64,000 nucleotides of DNA, from positions 36,881-100,880 of the forward strand of contig CAJVWI010000006.1 in the NCBI GenBank assembly GCA_913009655.1. The letters run 5' to 3'. Below are positions 24,639-32,389 of this stretch, piece by piece (position 1 is the first letter of the stretch; each line of letters opens with the position of its first letter). The position numbers and the translations under genes are program-made. The notes beneath the pieces are model-generated. The model worked only from the letters and a program-made list of their open reading frames with translations, ran no database searches and was not told where the DNA came from. This DNA comes from an uncultured Cryomorphaceae bacterium. Its GTDB lineage: Bacteria; Bacteroidota; Bacteroidia; Flavobacteriales; Schleiferiaceae.

Positions 24639-25852
24639 ATTTTGGAATGCTTTTTTATCCAATTTAAAAGCTCTACTGCCATTAACTCTTTTGATAACAG
24701 CGGCCAGTTTTCATTTCCATCTTTCGAAACTAAGGATATGATATTAGTCTCTGAATTCATTCCTGCTTTTTTCTGGTTAGCATAATTTAAAACGATAGCG
24801 TCAGCTTTTTTTAATTTTAGCTTACGAAATGCCTCTTCTTCTCCATTGATCGTCTCCAATGCAAAGCCTAAAACATATTGACCCTCCATCTTATTTTCTC
24901 CAACTTCTGCCAATATATCTGGATTTAACTCATATTTAATAGAATCTAATCCCATATCTCTCTTTTTCATTTTCTGTTTGAAACTATTCTTTGGACGATA
25001 ATCTGAAACCGCCGCCGCACCAATGTATATATCTGACTCTGACCAAATACTCATCACTTGATCCCGCATCTCTAATGCCGTTAAGACAGGCTTATAAGTG
25101 ACATTTTCCATACCCGCTAAATGATAATGGGAAGGGCCATGAACCCAAGTGACAATTGCACCCCGATCAACCAGAGCCTTTATTAATGCGACACCTGTTT
25201 GCCCAGAAGAGTTATTACTTAAAAATCTCACAGGATCAATTGCTTCTCGAGTTGGACCGGAAGTTAAAACAACTTTTTTCTGATACCAGAATTCATCTTT
25301 TAGTAAATAGGAGCGAATAGCGAAATACATATTATCCGGCTCAGCCATTCTTCCAGGCCCAACTAAACCGCTTGCTAAGTCCCCAAATGGAGAAGGAAGA
25401 ACAGTTTGCCCCCATTTATTTAATAGGTTTAAGTTACCCTGATTAGCTTGGTTTTCAAACATATCGAGATCCATTGCTGGAGCCCAGAATATTGGAGACT
25501 TTGAAGACAAAAGAGTAGCAAGTAATAAATTATCACAAATACCGTTCACATATTTACCAATGGTGTTGGATGTAGCAGGAGCTACCAAAATAATATCCGC
25601 CCATTCTGCCAATTTAACATGATTATTCCATGATAACTTACCTGAAACATTGGTCACGAAATCCATCTCCACAGGATTCTCTGAGAGGGTAGCAAGCACA
25701 AGTGGGCTTACGAATTCTTTAGCACTGTGAGTAACGACAACACGGACGTTAGCTTCAGACTTTCGCAATTGTCTTACAAGAAATGGAATTTTATAAGCAG
25801 CAATACCGCCTGCAACTCCTAAAAGTACACGCTTACCCCTTAGGGTGCTCAT
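24635..25852 (-). CDS. coaBC: Phosphopantothenoylcysteine decarboxylase / phosphopantothenate-cysteine ligase
   Basis: This bifunctional coenzyme A enzyme has 405 residues. The FMN-dependent CoaC half starts KRVLLGVAGGIAAYKIPFLV and keeps VAPATSNTIGKYVNGICDNL and WAPAMDLDMFENQA. At the site of the usual active-site cysteine (ACG-x-x-G-x-G in E. coli Dfp) it reads LASGLVGPGRM, a serine; I recall the same in other Bacteroidota. The CoaB half begins VVLTSGPTREAIDPVRFLSN with GVALIKALVDRGA, followed by AAAVSDYRP. It overlaps rpoZ upstream and porD downstream by 4 nt each (ATGA both times), giving tight coupling. Confidence 0.95.
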   Translation of the reverse strand: MSTLRGKRVLLGVAGGIAAYKIPFLVRQLRKSEANVRVVVTHSAKEFVSPLVLATLSENPVEMDFVTNVSGKLSWNNHVKLAEWADIILVAPATSNTIGKYVNGICDNLLLATLLSSKSPIFWAPAMDLDMFENQANQGNLNLLNKWGQTVLPSPFGDLASGLVGPGRMAEPDNMYFAIRSYLLKDEFWYQKKVVLTSGPTREAIDPVRFLSNNSSGQTGVALIKALVDRGAIVTWVHGPSHYHLAGMENVTYKPVLTALEMRDQVMSIWSESDIYIGAAAVSDYRPKNSFKQKMKKRDMGLDSIKYELNPDILAEVGENKMEGQYVLGFALETINGEEEAFRKLKLKKADAIVLNYANQKKAGMNSETNIISLVSKDGNENWPLLSKELMAVELLNWIKKHSKI

Positions 25853-26187
25853 GCATCAGTATTATCTTGCTCAGGATAACGATTGTATATTTTACCGTCT
25901 AACCATTCGTGAACCGCCATTGCATGGGGCTTTGGGATCGCCTCGTACTGTTTAGAAAATTCTATTTGCTCCCGGTTCTCAAAAACCTCTTCCAATGAAT
26001 CTGTAACAGAACGAAAATCTTCTAATTTTTCATTAATCTCAGCACGAATTCCTTCATTGATCTGCTCAGCTCTGCGAGAAACTATAGAAATTGACTCGTA
26101 TATATTATTTGTATCACGGTCCAACTCATTAAAATCTAAAGTCTGCGTAGTCTTACTTGCGAGTAAATGATTCTTATCCATGGTCAT
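25849..26187 (-). CDS. rpoZ: RNA polymerase omega subunit (RpoZ/Rpb6-like)
   Basis: A 112-residue acidic protein placed between bamD and coaBC, the Bacteroidota position for the omega subunit. NNIYESISIVSRRAEQINEG is the conserved helical core that binds the beta-prime C-terminus, equivalent to the E/SIV-x-x-RA segment of omega and Rpb6. The sequence is divergent from proteobacterial RpoZ, so position adds weight to the call. The start could be ATG 26187 or ATG 26181 (MDKNHLL). The 47-nt gap to bamD suggests the same transcript. Confidence 0.82.
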   Translation of the reverse strand: MTMDKNHLLASKTTQTLDFNELDRDTNNIYESISIVSRRAEQINEGIRAEINEKLEDFRSVTDSLEEVFENREQIEFSKQYEAIPKPHAMAVHEWLDGKIYNRYPEQDNTDA

Positions 26188-26234
26188 TCATAATTTGAAA
26201 TGCGAAATTACGATTCTTTTTCTAAAAATGATTG

Positions 26235-27038
26235 TCAGTTTTGAGAAATGTCCTTTTTCGTAAATGCCTGTGTTTTTTTATAAGCAGATTCAACTTCTTT
26301 TGTCAAGATACTTTCCGGAAAAGCATCACTAAATTCCAGATATGCTGTTGCAGCTTCTTTATAACGTTCCCTTTTAAGATTTTCAATAGAATTCTTTGCC
26401 AATTCATATGCTGACTTAAATCTAAGCACCATAGCTTCTTCTCTAAAAGGAGAGTCGGGATATTCACTTAACATTACGTTAAAGGATGTTACTGCACTTG
26501 AGAATTGCGCACGATGAAAATAACCCTTTGCGATATCAAATGATTTCTTTTCCAATCTTTCGCGCAAATCATCGATTAAATCATTGCACTCATAGGCTCT
26601 TTTTGCCTCTGGATGAGAATTTATAAATAATTGCAATTCATCTATGGCCTTATAAATATATGCTGGATCAAGACTGGAACTCGGGGATTCAAGATAGTAG
26701 CAGTAGGCCGCAAGATAAGCGGACTCTTCAGAAAAAGGATGACTTTGAAACGTTGTTGAAAATCTTTTAAAATGGTATCCTGCTAAAATATAATCTTTTT
26801 GCCCGTACAGTGTCAGCGCATAATATTTATAAACTTCTTGAGCACGATTTGTCCCTCTAAACGAGGACATGAGCTCATCTAAAAGTGGAAATGCCTTATT
26901 GAATTGATCTTCTTCAAAATAAAGAATTGCCTTCTCAAATTTAAATGAAGCATCGTTACTCTTTAAAACTTTTTGATAATCACCACATGAAACGATCAAA
27001 AAGATGGAAAAAAAAGTCAGAAACCTATAAAAAACCAT
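26235..27038 (-). CDS. bamD: Outer membrane assembly lipoprotein BamD
   Basis: BamD is the essential TPR-repeat lipoprotein of the BAM complex that inserts beta-barrel proteins into the outer membrane. The 267-residue protein has a lipoprotein signal ending LIVSC18-GDYQK. Tandem TPR helices follow, starting with KAILYFEEDQFNKAFPLLDE, then AQEVYKYYALTLYGQKDYIL and GYHFKRFSTTFQSHPFSEES. FNVMLSEYPDSPFREEA is a later BamD repeat. A TACCTTTG element stands five bases before the ATG, so bamD can start its own, leaderless message within the ligA-dapA-bamD-rpoZ-coaBC-porD-recN run. Confidence 0.92.
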   Translation of the reverse strand: MVFYRFLTFFSIFLIVSCGDYQKVLKSNDASFKFEKAILYFEEDQFNKAFPLLDELMSSFRGTNRAQEVYKYYALTLYGQKDYILAGYHFKRFSTTFQSHPFSEESAYLAAYCYYLESPSSSLDPAYIYKAIDELQLFINSHPEAKRAYECNDLIDDLRERLEKKSFDIAKGYFHRAQFSSAVTSFNVMLSEYPDSPFREEAMVLRFKSAYELAKNSIENLKRERYKEAATAYLEFSDAFPESILTKEVESAYKKTQAFTKKDISQN

Positions 27039-27043
27039 AGATA

Positions 27044-27051
27044 CAAAGGTA
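27044..27051 (-). promoter_or_regulatory. -7 promoter element for bamD (leaderless)
   Basis: The minus strand has TACCTTTG, then TATCT, then the bamD ATG at 27038. It lies in the 32-nt gap behind dapA. No TTG (-33) is seen at the usual distance. The geometry is the same as at ligA, ribD, rfbB and the PhnP-like gene. Confidence 0.55.
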
Positions 27052-27070
27052 GCTTATGAAACGATACTTT

Positions 27071-27961
27071 TTAGTTGCTATTTTCCCTTATTTCATCGAC
27101 CTCTTTTGCGATTAAGCTTTTTAGCTCGTCACTAATTTTCCATAAAGGCAAACGCAATTTATCAGAAGTTATACCCATATAGTTCAAAGCCCATTTTACT
27201 CCTCCAGGGTTCCCTTCTTGAAAAATAAGTTTCGTGTAATTAAATAGCTGAAAATGAATGTACTTAGCGACTGACAGCTCACCATTTAATAAATGATTTA
27301 CCATTCTACTAAATTTTCTCGGAAAACTTTGTCCAGAAACTGATATCACTCCCGTAGCTCCAAGTAAAATCATCGAAAAAGTCAAATTATCATCACCGGA
27401 TAAAACGTCAAATCCGTCAGGGGCATCCTTAATGATTTGCATTGCTTGCTCCAAATCACCGCTAGCTTCCTTAATTGCTACTATATTTTGAAATTTATTG
27501 GCAAGGCTTAACGTAGTAGAAGCAGACATGTTGGATCCCGTGCGACCAGGAACATTGTAAAGAACTATAGGAAGATTTGTAGAATTTGATATTTCTTTAA
27601 AATGCTGGTAAATCCCTTCCTGAGTGGGCTTGTTATAATAGGGAGAAACGCACAAAACACCATCTATACCATTGGGTATAGCATTAAGATTTGAGCAAAT
27701 TAATCGTGTATCATTACCTCCTAAACCCATTAAAATTGGTAGTCGATTATCATTAACCTTAACAATATGACTTACCACAGCATTCCTCTCTGAATCAACG
27801 AGTGTTGGAGATTCTGATGTCGTGCCCAAAACAACTAAAAAATCAACACCACCATTAATACAATGATCCAATAATTTTGAAAGAGACTCAAAATCAACAT
27901 CACCATTATTTTTAAACGGAGTGATTAAAGCGACTCCTGTTCCTTTAAATATATTTTTCAT
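27071..27961 (-). CDS. dapA: 4-hydroxy-tetrahydrodipicolinate synthase
   Basis: DapA condenses pyruvate and aspartate semialdehyde at the start of lysine and diaminopimelate synthesis. The 296-residue TIM barrel begins FKGTGVALITPFKNNGDVDF. It carries GTTSESPTL, the YNVPGRTGSNM block with the catalytic tyrosine, and the Schiff-base lysine in IVAIKEASGDL. It overlaps the preceding gene by 4 nt (ATGA). The position before bamD is standard in Bacteroidota. DAP is needed for peptidoglycan, which fits a cell-envelope block with bamD. Confidence 0.95.
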   Translation of the reverse strand: MKNIFKGTGVALITPFKNNGDVDFESLSKLLDHCINGGVDFLVVLGTTSESPTLVDSERNAVVSHIVKVNDNRLPILMGLGGNDTRLICSNLNAIPNGIDGVLCVSPYYNKPTQEGIYQHFKEISNSTNLPIVLYNVPGRTGSNMSASTTLSLANKFQNIVAIKEASGDLEQAMQIIKDAPDGFDVLSGDDNLTFSMILLGATGVISVSGQSFPRKFSRMVNHLLNGELSVAKYIHFQLFNYTKLIFQEGNPGGVKWALNYMGITSDKLRLPLWKISDELKSLIAKEVDEIRENSN

Positions 27962-28497
27962 AAACTAGGATTAATTTTCTTTAACCATTTTTTTAATTCC
28001 CTAAAATACACAGGGTAATCTTTACTTTCAGACCGCATACAAAAATCATAAAAATCTTCCTCGCCTTCTGCTACTACCCGTATTCCTGCGGAAGTTTTTG
28101 AAGCGAGCTCATCTAAAGGAATTCTTGCCTCTCTGTGTAAGGTGACAACTACATCAAATTCTGTCTGTATAAACTCCAAAGCGTTACCAGATACGGGAGC
28201 ACCTTGCCATGTAAAATCATCAATAAAAATTAGCTGACGGCCATTATACAGTACGTTTTTAGGGCGCATTTGCCCGGTCCAACCGCACAATGTAACTGAT
28301 TTGTGTTCTTGCTTAAGAGCTTGAACAATTTCACGTAAAACTTCCAAATCCACGCGACCATGACTTGCATTAAACAGTATTCCAATTCGCTTTGCATCGT
28401 CCCAACCTTTCCAGGGTGTATTGACAACTTTATTCTTACAGGCACGCCCCCAACGTTTCTCGCGCCATACTTTACCTATTTTGAAGAGCCAATCCAT
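27958..28497 (-). CDS. Conserved Bacteroidota protein, probably DUF6913
   Basis: A 179-residue soluble protein between ligA (22-nt overlap) and dapA (4-nt overlap). It begins with a basic amphipathic stretch (GKVWREKRWGRACKNK), then RIGILFNASHGRVDLEVLRE, a Rossmann-like beta-alpha unit. LIFIDDFTWQGAPVS and VVTLHREARIPLDELASKTS follow. From memory the dapA-neighbour in Flavobacteriia is a DUF6913 protein of this size, and I assign it on that basis. There are no catalytic motifs I can name. The tight overlaps argue for a housekeeping function expressed with ligA and dapA. Confidence 0.7.
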   Translation of the reverse strand: MDWLFKIGKVWREKRWGRACKNKVVNTPWKGWDDAKRIGILFNASHGRVDLEVLREIVQALKQEHKSVTLCGWTGQMRPKNVLYNGRQLIFIDDFTWQGAPVSGNALEFIQTEFDVVVTLHREARIPLDELASKTSAGIRVVAEGEEDFYDFCMRSESKDYPVYFRELKKWLKKINPSL

Positions 28498-30482
28498 TTG
28501 AGAAATTCCATTTCTGTTAAGTGCTTTACTCCATGAAGATCAGCTTTTTTTATTTTACTTGGACCAACTCCTTTACCCATTAATAAATAATCAGTTTTTG
28601 AGCTTACCGAGCTCACTATTTTCCCTCCGTTATCCTCTACAGACCTTTTTATCTCATCACGAGAGAAAAATTCAAAAACACCTGAGATAACAAATGAGAA
28701 ACCTACTAGTATATTTCCTGAGTCAACCTCTAGGTCACTTTCAAAGTTTAAACCAATCGCTTTGAGTTTTTCAATTTCGATTAAATATGATTCATTTGAG
28801 AAATATAAACGCAATGACGAAGCAATCATTGGGCCAATATCTTCAACATCTAATAGCTCTGTCTCAGATGCATTAATTATCGCATCCATATTACCAAAAT
28901 GCCTTGATAATTTCTTGGCGACTGTCGAACCTACATGTCTAATTCCAATAGAAAATAAAACTCGCTCAAAAGAGACCGATTTACTTTGTTCAATACCTGC
29001 CAAAACATTCTGAACCGATTTATCTCTGAATTTATCAAGCTTAAACCAATCATCTTCATCAAGATCATAAAGACCTGACGGCTTGTAAATGAGCCCCATC
29101 TCGACTAACTGATCTACTGTTTCAGTTCCTAAGCCATCTATATTCATGGCTTTTCTATGAATAAAATGGTGGAGGCGAGCTTTTATTTGCGGCTTACAAG
29201 AATCTACATTCAAACAATAGTGTTGAGCATCTCCTTCCTTACGAACAAGCAAAGAATTGCAATCAGGGCAATTGAGAACAAATTCTACTGGGTCAGAACC
29301 AATGGATCTTTTTGAAATTTCCACTTCTAATATTTTGGGGATGATTTCCCCTCCTTTCTCAATCCAAACGGAATCACCTTCATACAAATTTAACTTTGCA
29401 ATTTGGTCAGCATTGTGAATTGAAGCTCGACGAATAACCGTTCCAGAAATCCAAACAGGATCTAAAATTGCAACTGGAGTTATTGCACCTGTTCTGCCAA
29501 TTTGATATTTAACATCAAGAAGCCTAGTGAGTGCCTTTTCAGAATTAAATTTATATGCAATTGCCCAACGTGGAGATTTGGCAGTAAAGCCTATTTTCTC
29601 CTGAATCAAAATACTGTCAACTTTAATTACAGCTCCGTCTATAGCAAAAGGTAGGCTGTGCCTTTGACTGTCCCAGAAGTTCAGATATTCAAAAATATCA
29701 TCAATTGACTTGCAAGACCGAACCCAACCAATTTCTTCGTTGGGCACAGGAAAGCCCCATTCCCTCAGTAGGTTGAGACTTTTTAAGTGAGTTTTAAACT
29801 CAAACTCGTCGGAATAAACTGAATACATCAAAGCACTCAATCTTCTATTTGCTACTTCCGATGAATCCTGTAATTTAAGCGTACCACTTGCTGCATTGCG
29901 GGGGTTCGCGAATTTAGTACCATCATTGTCAAACCGTTTTTTATTTAATTCCTCAAAGGAATCAGAAGTGAAGTAAATTTCACCTCGAACTTCTAACTCA
30001 TTTGGTGCTAAATCGGGCAATACCAATGGTATGTTTTTTATCGTTCTAACATTAACAGATACATCATCTCCGTTTAAACCATCACCTCTTGTCACTGCTC
30101 TTAGCAATTTACGATTCTCATACCAAAGAGAAATCGCAACTCCATCATACTTAAGTTCAATAGATAAATCTAATTCCTCCTCACAAACACTTTGACAACG
30201 TTTTATAAATGAAGCAATATCATCTCGGTTATATGAATTCGATAAACTGAGCATAGGGCGCTTATGAAGCACAGCCTCAAAAGATTTCACCACATGTCCA
30301 CCAACTCTCTGGGTAGGGCTATTAGGATCAAATGCATCAGGATGCTTCTGCTCAAGTTCACTTAATTCAAGAAGTAATTTGTCGAACTCAAAGTCAGAAA
30401 TAATAGGCTCATCCGAAACATAATAACGAAAATTGTAATCATGTAAACTTTTTCGCAATGCCTTAATCCTATCTAAACTCAT
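28476..30482 (-). CDS. ligA: NAD-dependent DNA ligase LigA
   Basis: LigA seals nicks in duplex DNA using NAD. The 668-residue protein shows the whole architecture. The Ia domain includes NFRYYVSDEPIISDFEFD. The adenylation domain has K111-Y-D-G as the AMP-accepting lysine motif, with VTRGDGLNGDDVSVNVRTI. An OB fold follows. The zinc finger has ligands in CPDCNSLL and C-x5-C further on. The helix-hairpin-helix region is followed by a C-terminal BRCT domain (VGFSFVISGVFEFFSRDEIK). It appears to head the long ligA-to-recN run, with a TAAATTTG element five bases before its ATG. Confidence 0.97.
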   Translation of the reverse strand: MSLDRIKALRKSLHDYNFRYYVSDEPIISDFEFDKLLLELSELEQKHPDAFDPNSPTQRVGGHVVKSFEAVLHKRPMLSLSNSYNRDDIASFIKRCQSVCEEELDLSIELKYDGVAISLWYENRKLLRAVTRGDGLNGDDVSVNVRTIKNIPLVLPDLAPNELEVRGEIYFTSDSFEELNKKRFDNDGTKFANPRNAASGTLKLQDSSEVANRRLSALMYSVYSDEFEFKTHLKSLNLLREWGFPVPNEEIGWVRSCKSIDDIFEYLNFWDSQRHSLPFAIDGAVIKVDSILIQEKIGFTAKSPRWAIAYKFNSEKALTRLLDVKYQIGRTGAITPVAILDPVWISGTVIRRASIHNADQIAKLNLYEGDSVWIEKGGEIIPKILEVEISKRSIGSDPVEFVLNCPDCNSLLVRKEGDAQHYCLNVDSCKPQIKARLHHFIHRKAMNIDGLGTETVDQLVEMGLIYKPSGLYDLDEDDWFKLDKFRDKSVQNVLAGIEQSKSVSFERVLFSIGIRHVGSTVAKKLSRHFGNMDAIINASETELLDVEDIGPMIASSLRLYFSNESYLIEIEKLKAIGLNFESDLEVDSGNILVGFSFVISGVFEFFSRDEIKRSVEDNGGKIVSSVSSKTDYLLMGKGVGPSKIKKADLHGVKHLTEMEFLKWIGSSK

Positions 30483-30487
30483 TTATT

Positions 30488-30495
30488 CAAATTTA
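30488..30495 (-). promoter_or_regulatory. -7 promoter element for ligA (leaderless)
   Basis: On the minus strand TAAATTTG is followed by AATAA and the ligA ATG (30482). It lies in the 21-nt gap after prmC. No TTG (-33) was found at consensus spacing. The arrangement places the expected transcript start at the start codon. Confidence 0.55.
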
Positions 30496-30503
30496 AGAGA
30501 GTA

Positions 30504-31349
30504 TTAATGACGAATGGCTTTAATAAAACGATGTTTTCCACAATCGTCATCAATAATCCTTATCTCGCTCCATTCATTTTGCTTTTCAAGATGTATTTTG
30601 ATCTCGGAACAAAAATAATAATGAGCCTCAAGGAAAAGAAAACCGCCTTTTTTTAGTCCTCTTAGAGACCATTGAATAATTTTTTGATAAAAAACAATAG
30701 GGTTGTCATCAGGAACATACAAGGCCATTTCAGGTTCAAATCCTAAGGACTTATCTAAAATTTCAGAAACCGGTATGTAAGGAGGATTTGAAATCCAAAT
30801 ATCATCTTTACTTATGCTCACCCAATCAGGAATTGGACCTAATAGATTTGAATTATGCCATTCTATTTGAACATTATTAGTCTCCGCATTTTCCTTGGCC
30901 AAATCCAATGCATCAGTGCTTATATCAAAGGCTATTAACTGAGTATTTGGGGCTTTTAGCTTTGTAGCTATGGCAATGCATCCAGAACCTGTGCATGCAT
31001 CTACAATTCTATCTGAAGGATTCACTTCATTTAACATGGCTTGCAGCAGCTCTTCGGTTTCCGGCCTGGGAATCAAAGCACGTTTATCAACTTTCCATTT
31101 TACATCTGCCCAAATAATTTCACCCAATACGTATGCAATCGGCATAGATGCTTCTAATTTCCTTAAGTCCTCAAAAAAAATAAGCTTTTCCTCTTCAGAT
31201 AGGTTTTGATTAAAACGAAGCTCCCAAGATATCCTACCACCTTGCCTTGAGCGCAACCACTCAGACCATATAGCCCTTGACTCTGATCGGCTTTTATAAA
31301 CTTGAAACATTGATTCAAGAAAAGTAACTTGAGCGGTAGCACATTTCAT
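30504..31349 (-). CDS. prmC: Peptide chain release factor N5-glutamine methyltransferase
   Basis: PrmC methylates the glutamine of the GGQ motif in RF1/RF2. The 281-residue protein (from ATG 31349) has the N-terminal helical domain and then the SAM fold with IVDACTGSGCIAIATKLKAP. The catalytic ISNPPYIP (NPPY) follows, with ALIPRPETEELL just before the SAM domain. A longer reading from 31466 would cross the divergent ribD start and has no family-like sequence, so I reject it. TACCTTTA plus four bases precedes the ATG. With prfC at 19629 the window holds two termination-related genes. Confidence 0.93.
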   Translation of the reverse strand: MKCATAQVTFLESMFQVYKSRSESRAIWSEWLRSRQGGRISWELRFNQNLSEEEKLIFFEDLRKLEASMPIAYVLGEIIWADVKWKVDKRALIPRPETEELLQAMLNEVNPSDRIVDACTGSGCIAIATKLKAPNTQLIAFDISTDALDLAKENAETNNVQIEWHNSNLLGPIPDWVSISKDDIWISNPPYIPVSEILDKSLGFEPEMALYVPDDNPIVFYQKIIQWSLRGLKKGGFLFLEAHYYFCSEIKIHLEKQNEWSEIRIIDDDCGKHRFIKAIRH

Positions 31350-31366
31350 AGCATAAAGGTAGTATG

Positions 31367-31374
31367 TACATTTG
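31367..31374 (+). promoter_or_regulatory. -7 promoter element that sets the ribD start (leaderless)
   Basis: TACATTTG is followed by TCTG and ATG at 31379. The element overlaps the first possible ribD ATG (31364), which would then lie upstream of the transcript start. This argues that ATG 31379 is the real start. The divergent prmC has TACCTTTA (minus strand, 31354-31361) four bases before its ATG, so two nearly leaderless units face away from each other across about 30 nt. Confidence 0.6.
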
Positions 31375-31378
31375 TCTG

Positions 31379-32389
31379 ATGAATGACAATATTGCGATGA
31401 ATCGATGTATTTCAATAGCAGCAAATTCTGGAGGATGGAATCATCCAAATCCAAGAGTAGGATCAATAATTGTTCATAATAACAGAATAATCGGAGAAGG
31501 GTTTCATTATAAATATGGCTCAGATCATGCAGAAGTAATGGCTTTCAAGTCAATAAAAAAAATTGATGAGGGTCTTGTTAAAAATTCAACATTATATGTA
31601 AACCTTGAACCTTGTAGTCATTTTGGTAAAACACCGCCATGCGCAGATCTAATCATAAAAAAAGGAATTAAGAAAGTGATTATTGGATCAAGAGATCCAA
31701 ATCCAAAAGTTTCGGGGTCTGGAATTAGAAAACTAAAATTAGCTGGCGTGCACGTTACCGTTGGAGTTAATGAAATGGAATGTCAAGAATTAAATAAACG
31801 ATTTTTCAAATCCATTATTCACGGGCTTCCATACATTGTCTTAAAATGGGCAGAATCTTCAGATAAATTCATAGATGGATTAAGAGACTCAAAAAACATT
31901 AAACCGTATAAAATTAGTTCTCCCTCAGTTCAGCCAATAGTCCACTCTTGGAGAAGTCAAGAAGAAGCAATACTCGTTGGGATAAAAACATTCATAAAAG
32001 ATGAGCCAAAACTAAATGTTCGATTTTCATCAGGGCCAAATCCAAAGAAAATTCTTTGGATACCCACCAAAAAAATAACAGATAAAATAATCATAAAAAA
32101 GGCAATCAATGATAACTGGATAATATGGAGAACTAATTCTGAAAAATCCGCAGAGCAGAGCCTCATAGAACATCTCCAAACTTGTGAGTTTAGAAGCATT
32201 TTAATCGAAGGAGGAGCCGATACAATTAATCGTTTTTTTGAATTATCTATCTGGAATGAGTGCAGAATAATTAGAAATAAAATAACTTTAAAAAATGGAG
32301 TTAAAGCTCCTTTTTTACCTAAAAATACGATATTGAAAAAATCATATTGTATTGACAATGATGAAGTTTTCACGTACTTAAGAAAATAA
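31379..32389 (+). CDS. ribD: Bifunctional riboflavin biosynthesis deaminase/reductase RibD
   Basis: RibD carries out deamination and then ribose reduction in flavin synthesis. The N-terminal deaminase has GGWNHPNPRVGSIIV, the zinc motif HAEVMAFKS and PCSHFGKTPPCADLII. The C-terminal reductase (from about residue 145) has YIVLKWAESSDKFIDG and ILIEGGADTINRFFE. I start it at ATG 31379 (MNDNIAMNRC...), because the promoter element at 31367 covers the upstream ATG and because the family has little before the deaminase core. Length is 336 residues. No riboflavin riboswitch is visible. It overlaps the next gene by 1 nt. Confidence 0.93.
   Translation: MNDNIAMNRCISIAANSGGWNHPNPRVGSIIVHNNRIIGEGFHYKYGSDHAEVMAFKSIKKIDEGLVKNSTLYVNLEPCSHFGKTPPCADLIIKKGIKKVIIGSRDPNPKVSGSGIRKLKLAGVHVTVGVNEMECQELNKRFFKSIIHGLPYIVLKWAESSDKFIDGLRDSKNIKPYKISSPSVQPIVHSWRSQEEAILVGIKTFIKDEPKLNVRFSSGPNPKKILWIPTKKITDKIIIKKAINDNWIIWRTNSEKSAEQSLIEHLQTCEFRSILIEGGADTINRFFELSIWNECRIIRNKITLKNGVKAPFLPKNTILKKSYCIDNDEVFTYLRK

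Noticed and set aside
31350..31466. Longer PrmC reading from 31466.
   Set aside because: It crosses the divergent ribD start region, encodes hydrophobic residues not seen in PrmC, and the ATG at 31349 has a promoter-like element at the usual spacing.
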